A stretch of 64,000 nucleotides of DNA from Candidatus Haliotispira prima (GTDB lineage: Bacteria > Spirochaetota > Spirochaetia > SP-2023), in contig CP123443.1 in the NCBI GenBank assembly GCA_029867005.1, positions 2,604,001 through 2,668,000 on the forward strand. Direction: 5' to 3'. A program made the position numbers and the translations under genes. The notes under the pieces were generated by a model, which ran no database searches, was not told the origin of the DNA, and saw only the letters and a list, made by a program, of their open reading frames with translations. This document shows positions 8,874-17,042 of the stretch, one piece after another. Position 1 is the stretch's first letter; the number at the start of each line of letters is the position of its first letter.

Positions 8874-9805
8874 AGAAAATACCACTATTTCGTTTTCTAT
8901 TAATTAATTACAGGTCTTTTTTCCCATTTTCTCTGCGTTTTTCCCCCTTCCTTTTTCTGATTTTCATCAGTGTCTCTTTGCTCGCCTGTGTTCCGCTGTC
9001 CGACACCGGTGACCCGCCTGCTGCTCCCGCTCCCAAGTACACTTTTACCATATCTTTTACCGGAATACAGGCCCTCGAATTGACCGCAAATTCGGTTGAA
9101 GATATGGCCGTCAGTGCTATTGTCCGTTTAGCGGGTGAACCGGTCCCCGTTTGGACCGATATACAGAACAAGGTCGGCCTGCTCAGCCGAAACCTCGTAG
9201 CCGGATCCCCCAAACGGATCTTTACCGCCAAACATTATGACACCAATGACGATCTGCAAACCAATATTGCAGCCATGAGCGCAGCGGATATTTTACAACC
9301 GGAGACGGCCTATAAGGTCTATGTTTTTCACAAGGAGAATGTAATCACAACACTGCCTTTTACCACCGCAGCCGTTCCCCCGGCGAGTGAATTTCCCTCA
9401 ACCTTTCATTTCGCGCCGAACGTACTGCCTTTTGATACAGAAGTAACTTACACTAAAAACAATACCGAACGCAAAGGCATCCATGAATTGTATGCCAAAG
9501 AAGGCGAAGTTTTGTTGATTCCTCTGTATATGAATTCTGTTCAACCATTAGTTTTTGGATGGAATTTTTTTAATGGTAGTGGGATACTTCGTATTGGCTG
9601 TACCTTAGATTCTTGTTTACCCGATGCAGGTTACGGATCGACAACTCCGGAGAGTATTTATCCAAGTATTGCCAACACCTATTACAAGACTCTTTTGGGG
9701 ATTCAAACTTTCAATACGCAGACTATAAAAGATGCCGGTTATGCCGATGTCAAAGATGGGGGGACCGGCCCCTCGTTTGTTATTCATTTGATTGCGGATC
9801 AATAA
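8783..9805 (+). CDS. Surface lipoprotein, copy D (start out of frame)
   Basis: Near-identical to copies B and C except for a short patch (about 9535-9610) where the B/C sequence ATGWYFINGNK..IITCV is replaced by VFGWNFFNGSGILRIGCT, and a second small patch near the C-terminus (DGGTGPSF). Same SLLAC lipobox as copy C. The TTG at 8978 lies inside the signal peptide and is not a usable start. Followed by the serine-less protease paralogue. Confidence 0.7.
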   Translation, partial: DTSKNTIDRHAGKQYNIQYPISNIQYPTQLEKIPLFRFLLINYRSFFPFSLRFSPFLFLIFISVSLLACVPLSDTGDPPAAPAPKYTFTISFTGIQALELTANSVEDMAVSAIVRLAGEPVPVWTDIQNKVGLLSRNLVAGSPKRIFTAKHYDTNDDLQTNIAAMSAADILQPETAYKVYVFHKENVITTLPFTTAAVPPASEFPSTFHFAPNVLPFDTEVTYTKNNTERKGIHELYAKEGEVLLIPLYMNSVQPLVFGWNFFNGSGILRIGCTLDSCLPDAGYGSTTPESIYPSIANTYYKTLLGIQTFNTQTIKDAGYADVKDGGTGPSFVIHLIADQ

Positions 9806-9985
9806 ATTGATTTGGAACGGGGTGCGAAAGTCCGCAGTTTATTGCAGAGCCGTTTGACATACGAAACCGGAAGACTTCCCCAAACCTGCCAAATGCATAA
9901 AGTGAAAAATAAGAGGAGAAAACCCTGTATTTGAATCCATACTGTTTACTTATTACTGTCAATAAAATGGTACCGGTAGTGGTTG

Positions 9986-10014
9986 TTGACAAAAAATGGC
10001 AATTAAACTACTTT
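9986..10014 (+). promoter_or_regulatory. Promoter of trypsin-like lipoprotein 2
   Basis: TTGACA (9986-9991), 17-bp spacer, TACTTT (10009-10014). Homologous to the promoter at 4651-4679. A possible ATG at 9996 falls inside the spacer, which argues for the start at 10056. Confidence 0.5.
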
Positions 10015-10055
10015 TTTATTATTATTTGAAAATTCTGACTCAAAAGGAAGATATT

Positions 10056-10889
10056 ATGAAAAATAAATGGATGCTTCTTGGAACTCTCGCGGTTCTCATT
10101 CTTGCTGGCTGTACATGGCCACCGTATGGTGTCGATCTCACCGGAGATGCCCCCGGTAACTACGAACCCAATAGCAAGGTTTGGCCTCAAAACAGATATG
10201 CCATACGTTACACATACAATGGAGGACAATGTAATGGAGCCTTTCTCTCTTCGATAGTCATCTTAACGGCTGCTCACTGCCTCGAAGATCTTCCATATCC
10301 CGGTCTTGATACAAAGATAGAGATTGAATACTTTTCTCTATCCGGTGAAAGAAAAACAATGGTATCACCTCTAAGAGAATATTATTTAGCACCACCTCTT
10401 GACAGATTTTCTTACAAAGGGTCAATGTCTCGCGACCTCGCTCTGCTGGTTTTAGATACACCTCGTTCTGTCGTAAACCCGTATAAAGATTTACCCATTC
10501 TTGCGATTCCAACCGTCAAGCAATTTGACAGCATCCCGGTCGGTGGTAGCGTGGCAATCCACAGTGTCCATCATCTTTCTGAGGGTGAGGACTACCAATA
10601 TACCACTCGGAAAGCACCCTATAGTCCCCCGGCAAGTTTTGGCACAGATTATCCTCTTGGACACAATTTCTTTACAGAAGTACGGCCAAACACTCGACAC
10701 GGGGACTTCGGGGGTGTTTATATAGCCTATTTTTACAATGATAAAGGGCAGTTGGGTCCATATGCCCTGGGAGCTCTCTCCGCAGCAGATATTTCAACAA
10801 GAACTTCCATTTACCTCGATTGGCTTCAGGCCATGATCTCCGTTGCATCGATACGGCGACCGTCGGAAATACTTCTGCCCAAGTCATAA
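10056..10889 (+). CDS. Trypsin-like lipoprotein with catalytic Ser replaced by Phe
   Basis: 277 residues from the ATG at 10056 (site AAGGAAG at 10044-10050). Lipobox ILAGC (Cys19). Same S1 fold as the gene at 4720: LTAAHC (His74) and SRDLAL (Asp127) are kept, but the GDSGG motif reads GDFGG, with Phe218 in place of the nucleophile. The codon is TTC (10707-10709) where the paralogue has TCC, so one transition explains it. Expected to be proteolytically dead but perhaps still substrate-binding. Sequencing error or recent mutation is the alternative. Confidence 0.85.
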   Translation: MKNKWMLLGTLAVLILAGCTWPPYGVDLTGDAPGNYEPNSKVWPQNRYAIRYTYNGGQCNGAFLSSIVILTAAHCLEDLPYPGLDTKIEIEYFSLSGERKTMVSPLREYYLAPPLDRFSYKGSMSRDLALLVLDTPRSVVNPYKDLPILAIPTVKQFDSIPVGGSVAIHSVHHLSEGEDYQYTTRKAPYSPPASFGTDYPLGHNFFTEVRPNTRHGDFGGVYIAYFYNDKGQLGPYALGALSAADISTRTSIYLDWLQAMISVASIRRPSEILLPKS

Positions 10890-10977
10890 TCACTGTGGAT
10901 CACAGTTACATTTTTTTAAACGACAGACGGCCATAGTTGCAGCAATAAGGTTCCAGCTTGGGCGGGATACATCAGAA

Positions 10978-11030
10978 ATTGAAATGGGTTGGCTCCGACA
11001 GAACTACTGTCAGAGCCAACCCATTTCAAT
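10978..11030. terminator. Strong hairpin between convergent genes
   Basis: Arms at 10978-11001 and 11007-11030 (24 bp, one mismatch, loop AACTA). It sits between the protease pseudo-enzyme and the minus-strand synthase gene and probably ends transcription in both directions. It is followed by short tandem repeats of the TTGAAGGACCTT type (about 11067-11115). Confidence 0.6.
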
Positions 11031-11157
11031 CTGTATCTGTTCGGTACATTTCCCTTTAGACCCGTGAACCTTGAAGGACCTTTGAAGGACCTTTAAGGGG
11101 CCTTGAAAGACCTTGGGCCCCCCGGACCGGGCAGATCCGGCATGACAAATAGAGCTT

Positions 11158-12540
11158 TTAGACCATCCGGTAGAGTTTTTTGATCTTCTCCAACTCTCCG
11201 CCCTCTACCGCGCCAATCGACAGTCCTTCTCTCATCTCGGCGAAAACTTCCAGAGTTTTCGCCACATGTTCCTCACTGTGGCCGGCCGTGGGAATCAGCC
11301 GAAACATCACCAATCCCGGCGGTATCACCGGGTAGACTACCCCCGTTACGAAGATACCCCTCTCCCGCAGGTAACTGAGTACCTTCTCCCCGGTCTCATG
11401 GCCCTTAGCCGTAGAAATGTACACGGCACACAGGGGCGATTCACCGAAACCCACCGTATAGCCCAAGCTCCGCAGGCCTTCTTTTAAGGCATTGGAACGC
11501 TGCCACATCAACTCGCGGCGGAAATCATCCCGGCTCAACAACTCCAAAGTCTGTTGCAGCGATTTGACGTAGATCATCGGCAAAGACTTGGCAAAGACTT
11601 GGGTGCGGGCATTAAACGAAATCCAGTCGCAAACTTCCTGTCCGGTTGCCGCGAAGCCGCCAATCGAAGCAAAAGCCTTGGCAAAAGTACCCAGCACGAT
11701 ATCCACTTTATCCTGCACACCGCAGAAGTCCGCCACACCTCGGCCATGCTCTCCCACAACCCCGACTCCGTGGGCATCATCGACAAACAGACGGGCATTA
11801 TATCGTTCTTTCAGCTCACAGATTTCCTTCAGCTTGGCAATGTCCCCCGTCATGCCGTAGACCCCTTCAATCGCAATCAGGACACCTCCCGTCCGTCCCT
11901 GATTGACACTTTTCAGCACACTTTCCAAGTCGTTCGGGTCATTGTGGCGGAAGAAACGCAGCTTGGCCCGCGACAAGAACGCCGCATCGAGAATGCAGGC
12001 ATGGGCCAATTTATCGACAATAACGGTATCACCCGGCCCGGCCAAAGCCGAAATGGTGCCCATCACACCCATGTAACCAAAATTGAACAAAATCGCGGCA
12101 TCTTTATTTTGCCACCGGGCGAAGGCACGCTCCAAGGCAATGTGTTCCGAAGTATTGCCGCTCATCATACGCGAACCCATCGGAGCACTGACACTGTGCG
12201 TTTCCAAAGCATTGCGCGCGGCATCCTGAATCGAGGGATCCCCGGCCAGGCCCAAGTAGTTATTGACCGACCACATAATGTAGTTCCGGCCTTGATAATT
12301 CATCTCCGGAGCAGGGATTGCGTCCAATATCGGCCGGGTGACACCTCTCGGGTCACTTTTGCGGTACACCCCAAAATAACCGTCATCCCCATAGCACTTT
12401 TCAAAGATATCTGTTGGCTGTACGTTTTCCTGACTCAAAACCGGACCTCTTCTTTGACGAGTTGCTTCACCCCTTTCGGTGTTGACCGACATTGGCAAAG
12501 TCGACTCTGCTGTATGATTTATGCTCTGCCCTTCCGGCAA
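11158..12540 (-). CDS. Alpha-oxoamine synthase (cysteate/serine acyltransferase-like)
   Basis: 460 residues, PLP fold type I. Motifs: WSVNNYLGLAG, then GSRMMSGNT, FVDDAHGVG (cofactor-ring Asp), and GTFAKAFASIGGF with the Schiff-base Lys. This is the KBL / BioF / serine palmitoyltransferase family, which joins an amino acid to an acyl-CoA. A TTG start is favoured because GGAGGAG lies just upstream. It sits 117 bp downstream of, and on the same strand as, a cysteate-synthase-like gene, so condensation of cysteate with a fatty acyl thioester (the first step of capnine/sulfonolipid synthesis) is a specific hypothesis. Alternatives are 2-amino-3-ketobutyrate CoA ligase or a serine palmitoyltransferase. 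Confidence 0.75.
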   Translation of the reverse strand: MPEGQSINHTAESTLPMSVNTERGEATRQRRGPVLSQENVQPTDIFEKCYGDDGYFGVYRKSDPRGVTRPILDAIPAPEMNYQGRNYIMWSVNNYLGLAGDPSIQDAARNALETHSVSAPMGSRMMSGNTSEHIALERAFARWQNKDAAILFNFGYMGVMGTISALAGPGDTVIVDKLAHACILDAAFLSRAKLRFFRHNDPNDLESVLKSVNQGRTGGVLIAIEGVYGMTGDIAKLKEICELKERYNARLFVDDAHGVGVVGEHGRGVADFCGVQDKVDIVLGTFAKAFASIGGFAATGQEVCDWISFNARTQVFAKSLPMIYVKSLQQTLELLSRDDFRRELMWQRSNALKEGLRSLGYTVGFGESPLCAVYISTAKGHETGEKVLSYLRERGIFVTGVVYPVIPPGLVMFRLIPTAGHSEEHVAKTLEVFAEMREGLSIGAVEGGELEKIKKLYRMV

Positions 12541-12657
12541 AACTCCTCCGCAGAAACACTATCAAAGAGGGAGACCAAACCGGTGACAACGCTGTGAAAC
12601 AGAAGATTCTACCAATCCGGAGGAGAAACAACCAGTGCAGAAGAATGGGAAAACGGA

Positions 12658-14058
12658 TCAGAAATGAAACAGTCGTTCGATATCCCGAATCAGCTCCCGT
12701 TGCTGCTCCGGGAAACGCTGTAAATCCGTCAGGTCCACAGTGCGGGCGGCACGGACACTATAACGTTTGGGGAAATCGCGATCCAATTTGTTCTGGCCGC
12801 CACCGGTCAGGTGCAACAGTACCGGTGCTTCCCGGTCAATTCGGCCCTCTGAGGCCGCCCGCCGCAGGGCTCCGGCGGCGACGGCCGCCGCCGGCACGAG
12901 GTCCAGACCCGCTTCTGCGGCAAACAGTTCCTGCATTTCGGCGACTTCCGTATTTTCGATGGCAAATGCATCGCCATCACATTCCCGGAGTAAATCCGCC
13001 AACCCGCCCGTTATCGCGTAGGGCGGGTTGCGGTTCCCCAACACCGGAGCGAGAATCTGTCCGTTGCGCTCCAAACTTTCTTGGGTCTCGTAGGGCCGGA
13101 AATCAGAGCGTTTTTCGCGCCAGTGCTCCACAACGGGAATGAACGGCGCGTTCTGCCCCAGCATCAACGAAAATTGGTGTCCCTCTGGAATGCAACCGGC
13201 CCGTTTCAGACGCTTGTACATGCTATAGCTGCCTATGGCACCTGTACCGCTGCCTATGGCCTGAAAGTAGTACCGATAAGGCGCGACATCCGGCCGCCGC
13301 AGGTAACGGCTGTACTGGGCATGGAGGTAGCCCACACCCAAGCCATCCCGGCGCGCGATGTTCCTGACCCCGCCTTCCGGGAAAAAATGGGGCGAGTCGG
13401 AAAGGATTTTTGCAATGGCAATGGCTTCTTCATATTCGCTTGGTTTGCCGTCATATTTGTGCGTGCCGGCCACGAAGACGACCTTGGAATCCTCTTTGAT
13501 AGGCAAAGACAACTGCATATCCCGCAGAGAAACATCCGGCACGACCAGCAATACGGCTAGGTTCTCCCGCAGTGCCACCTCCGCAAAGGCCCGAGCGGTG
13601 TTGCCGGCCGAGGCCACAACGAGAATCCGGCCCTCGGCACAACAGTCCCGAACGTAGGCAAACACGCTGTGGGCCTCAAACTCCTTGAATGTTAAGGAAC
13701 GGATGTCCGAGCCAAGTTCGGGATCGTAACCGGAAAATAATATATCCAAGTCTTTCAGCCCAAATTTTTGGGCGATGGCCTCACTCCTGAGCAGACCGGG
13801 CAGAGAAGCTTTAGCAAAGGATCGATGCACCGGCAGCCAACTTCGGTACCGAAAAAAACTCGTATCTTCCAAGTCAAAATGGAGGGACTTCCACGCCGCT
13901 TCCGGAGAAGTGGCACCCAAAGGTATTGCGTATTGGGCTTCCAGTAATGTCTGATCGCCGCAATCGTCACAGCGAAGGCGAAAAGAATCCGCTGTGAGGC
14001 TTCCCGGGTATTGTCTCCCACACTTTAAACATAGGTATTGGTACTCAGTAGGTGGCAT
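12658..14058 (-). CDS. Cysteate synthase-like / threonine synthase-family enzyme
   Basis: 466 residues. The N-terminal zinc-ribbon-like segment (YLCLKCGRQY... LRCDDCG) is followed by a fold-type II PLP domain: FSGYDPELGSDI and TFKEFEA with the likely Schiff-base Lys, then VVASAGNTARAFAEV (phosphate/substrate loop) and IGSGTGAIGS. Threonine synthases have an SFKDR-type Lys region. The FSGY...TFKE arrangement instead recalls the cysteate synthase branch (O-phosphoserine + sulfite to cysteate), known first from coenzyme M synthesis. Located upstream of an acyl-CoA-condensing synthase on the same strand. Assignment rests on motif memory; threonine synthase-like is the fallback. Confidence 0.6.
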   Translation of the reverse strand: MPPTEYQYLCLKCGRQYPGSLTADSFRLRCDDCGDQTLLEAQYAIPLGATSPEAAWKSLHFDLEDTSFFRYRSWLPVHRSFAKASLPGLLRSEAIAQKFGLKDLDILFSGYDPELGSDIRSLTFKEFEAHSVFAYVRDCCAEGRILVVASAGNTARAFAEVALRENLAVLLVVPDVSLRDMQLSLPIKEDSKVVFVAGTHKYDGKPSEYEEAIAIAKILSDSPHFFPEGGVRNIARRDGLGVGYLHAQYSRYLRRPDVAPYRYYFQAIGSGTGAIGSYSMYKRLKRAGCIPEGHQFSLMLGQNAPFIPVVEHWREKRSDFRPYETQESLERNGQILAPVLGNRNPPYAITGGLADLLRECDGDAFAIENTEVAEMQELFAAEAGLDLVPAAAVAAGALRRAASEGRIDREAPVLLHLTGGGQNKLDRDFPKRYSVRAARTVDLTDLQRFPEQQRELIRDIERLFHF

Positions 14059-14331
14059 AAGCTAAGCATTGTTCCGGCACATTCCTATTAGGTCAAGCCC
14101 CGTTCTACAGTCAGAATTGACAGCCAGACTTAACAGACGGAGTCGACCCGCGAACAATGCAGTGCAAAAACGGTCAAATATTATGTTCGATAATAACAAA
14201 GAAACAGGCGGGTGGCGAAAATTTACGGCACTACTTTTTAGAATTTATCAGGCCAAACTTATCAACCCAAACTTATCAGCCAAAACCAATCAAAAAGGCC
14301 TCGTTTCAGAGTCTCCGACAAACGCCCAACC

Positions 14332-15162
14332 TCAAAACGGCGGCTTGACGTAGTAGGTCACGCCAACGGTATGAGACAGTATCAGGTTGGCATCGGGTAC
14401 AACGCTCAGCACTCGGGCATCAAAGCGATAAAACGGGCCAAAGTACATATTCCGTGTAGCTTTGGAAAGCTGAAACGACGGGCCCTTATGGAATAAAAAG
14501 GCCAATTCCAAAGACCCCTGTCTCGGGTAGAAACCCCATTCCAAATTTTGCTCAAACATAGAATTGTATGTGAATACCGGCACTTTCAGGCGGAGATAGA
14601 ACAGGTATTCCAAACCCAAGGCAAGTGCCATTTCCAACTCAAATCCCAACCCTGTCTGCAAGTAGGAGTTGGAAGCCTCCGGGTTGAACAGCAAGACACT
14701 GCCGGAATGCCCTTCCGAAGCATCGATCAAAACTCCAAGCATCAAGGCCGCATTGCTTGCTTTCAACAGCGTAAAGCGCAGCGTGTATTCGCCTTCGTAA
14801 AAGAACAGCGATTTGGCGGCCTCACTCGAATTTGTTAGATTCTCCGGACCGACCAAGGGTAGTCCTGCTCCCACCGTGAAACGGGAGGACAGATGATTGC
14901 TCAACCAAAAAAAACCGTTGAGCGTAAGGTGCATGGAATTTTGATCCCCGGGTACGATTCCCCCGAGGTTGTGATGCGCACGATAGAATGTCGCCAAGTT
15001 GATCGTACCGCTGCTTTCCCCCCGATTAAAATCAATGCCGACTTGGGCCTGTAATGTTTTGCCCGGCTCCCATCGCCAAAAGCCCAAGTCCAAAGACAGG
15101 AAGCCCAAATTCAGTACGAAAATGCCTACAATTGACCATTTTCGCAGCAAGTCCTTCATCAT
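14332..15162 (-). CDS. Outer-membrane barrel-like exported protein, unknown
   Basis: About 276 residues from the ATG at 15162, chosen because GAGAGG lies 7 nt upstream; an upstream in-frame start at 15189 has no site. The N-terminal basic stretch and long hydrophobic segment (IVGIFVLNLGFLSLDLGF) form a signal peptide ending near LQAQ. The rest alternates polar and aromatic residues in short strands and ends in a strand with a terminal Phe (VTYYVKPPF), as in outer-membrane beta-barrels. No family recognised. Confidence 0.5.
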   Translation of the reverse strand: MMKDLLRKWSIVGIFVLNLGFLSLDLGFWRWEPGKTLQAQVGIDFNRGESSGTINLATFYRAHHNLGGIVPGDQNSMHLTLNGFFWLSNHLSSRFTVGAGLPLVGPENLTNSSEAAKSLFFYEGEYTLRFTLLKASNAALMLGVLIDASEGHSGSVLLFNPEASNSYLQTGLGFELEMALALGLEYLFYLRLKVPVFTYNSMFEQNLEWGFYPRQGSLELAFLFHKGPSFQLSKATRNMYFGPFYRFDARVLSVVPDANLILSHTVGVTYYVKPPF

Positions 15163-15356
15163 CCCTAAACCTCTCAAACGGCATCTCACTTTTCTTCCGT
15201 TTCAAACTACTTATAAAAACGAGGCATCCCTAATCGGCCCCAATATCTTCAATACTAATGTTTGCAATGCTTTCAATTACCTTCAAAGATTGCACCGACC
15301 GCATCCCTTGGCCGGCCGTCCCACAGTACCCATTTCCCCGGACCGGAATCCGGAAA

Positions 15357-16748
15357 CTAGTTCGTGACGAAGTTCTCCTGGCCGGCCGGGAAATAACCGA
15401 TACGCTTAAATATCCCGCCCGTAAAGCGGAAGGCGGCGTAGCCGACCAGACGCTGCCCCTTCTCATCAAACAAAATGTCTCCTGTGCTGCCTTTAAACTG
15501 GGTTTCCAACAGGTCCTGATACAAAGAGTTGCCGGAGATTTTTGTCATCTCTTCTCCCTCAACCGTCTTTTTGACTGTATAGGCCAGCAGAGTCACCTTG
15601 TCGAACAGATACGCGGACTCATCACCCGCCCTGAGATGGTAGTTCTTTTCGTATTGATGTTCAAACCGCCGGTAATTCTGCTCCGAGTCCGCATCCTGAA
15701 GCTGCCGGAAAACGAAATATCGCGGACTGTCCGGGTCTGTCAGCTCGGCCGGAGATACGGTGTTCCCATTCAAAATAAAATCCAGACGATCGAAAAAATA
15801 GCGATACGGACTTTTCGCGAGGTAACGGTTCACTTCGTTGGCATTCTGCTGATCCAAAAACAACACAACGCCGGAGTTCTTTTCCGAATTTTGCAGTGTT
15901 ACCCTCTGGTTCCCAAGTAATTCGGCCAAACTCCGGATACGGCCCTCATTGTAGTTGCCCCTTCCGTTTGTGTACTCCAGCTCAACCAAATTGCTCAGCC
16001 CGGTTGAGTGGCTCCGGGCCAGGAAGTCACCTGCCTTATCTCTGTTGTCCTCATCGTAAACGACATAAAGCGAATCTAAATTGCGATGTTGGTCTATGTA
16101 CTGCAAAAGATACTTGTTTCCCCCATATCTCGGCTTGGCCATATTCAACAGCAAAGGATTCTCCCCTTCGGTCTCCGGCAAGCCGGAGGGCCAACTGCCC
16201 AATAAAACCATATCTTTGCTGCCGAACAAATCCACAAACCCGCGCAGCAAGCTGCTTTCACCCCGCCCTATCACAAAGCCGACAACGACAGAACGTTGCT
16301 GCTGGCTCCTTCTGCCGCCGGAATTACTGCGCTGCAACTGATTGACGTACGATTGCAAAGCCTCGGTTGAGTCGATCTCGACTTTGGCCAGATCCAAAAC
16401 TTCCAATTCCAATACCAAGTTGTTGATATCTGTTTCCGCATTGAATCTTTCGATGGCCAGCTTGGCAGCCTTCAATTCCACGACCAAGGGTTCCTTTAAT
16501 CCCGCCTCAGAAGCTCCATTCACTTTCCCACTGCGATTTTCCTGCGATGAGTCCTCCCATGATTCCTCCGAGGAGTCCTGCACCAGTACCATCTTATACT
16601 CGGCTACCGGCTGCCCGCTACAGGCCACGGTCAGCAGAAACAGCAGGCAGACGGCCCACAACAAATCTGCTGCCTTTCCGGAACTCCGCAGAGAATTCAT
16701 TCCGGATGAGCCGGAACGGCAAAATAAATGCAAAATCTTTTTCGACAT
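15357..16748 (-). CDS. Periplasmic ligand-binding lipoprotein (type 1 PBP, LivJ-like)
   Basis: About 463 residues. Lipobox LTVACSG, then a low-complexity S/E-rich linker, then a type 1 periplasmic-binding fold: ELKAAKLAIERFNAE near the start, SVVVGFVIG in the middle, and a C-terminal FKGSTGDILFDEKGQR... FRFTGGIFKRIG, the usual branched-chain amino-acid/ANF-receptor ending. No permease or ATPase lies nearby, so it may be a sensor or an orphan binding protein. Start uncertain: ATG 16748 (MSKKILHLF) or a slightly earlier GTG. Confidence 0.6.
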   Translation of the reverse strand: MSKKILHLFCRSGSSGMNSLRSSGKAADLLWAVCLLFLLTVACSGQPVAEYKMVLVQDSSEESWEDSSQENRSGKVNGASEAGLKEPLVVELKAAKLAIERFNAETDINNLVLELEVLDLAKVEIDSTEALQSYVNQLQRSNSGGRRSQQQRSVVVGFVIGRGESSLLRGFVDLFGSKDMVLLGSWPSGLPETEGENPLLLNMAKPRYGGNKYLLQYIDQHRNLDSLYVVYDEDNRDKAGDFLARSHSTGLSNLVELEYTNGRGNYNEGRIRSLAELLGNQRVTLQNSEKNSGVVLFLDQQNANEVNRYLAKSPYRYFFDRLDFILNGNTVSPAELTDPDSPRYFVFRQLQDADSEQNYRRFEHQYEKNYHLRAGDESAYLFDKVTLLAYTVKKTVEGEEMTKISGNSLYQDLLETQFKGSTGDILFDEKGQRLVGYAAFRFTGGIFKRIGYFPAGQENFVTN

Positions 16749-17042
16749 ACTTCGTAAATTCACCACAAACGACTGCGCTTTCCTACTATTTGCTCTGATA
16801 ACTTCGGAGATTCAAAGTCTCCGGCCGAGTTCCTGCTCCGGACAGACCGGGACAAACGATTATAATCAATCCTTCGCTTAAAGGGAAACACTCTACAAAC
16901 AAGACTATAGCCGTGACAAGCCCGGTTTGCTACCATAACTTGTGGCAAGATTGCTCACCGAGGTTACTCACGATATAGCTGCCGTCTTCTCCATTTCGGT
17001 GGATCGGAGTAGCGCGAAAATACAGTTCAAAAGGACAAAATC

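Noticed and set aside
9996..10055. Earlier ATG for the second protease-like lipoprotein
   Set aside because: It falls inside the promoter spacer; ATG 10056 has a ribosome site and begins a proper lipoprotein signal peptide.
11554..12597. Long plus-strand frame opposite the alpha-oxoamine synthase gene
   Set aside because: Shadow of the real minus-strand gene; no family features.
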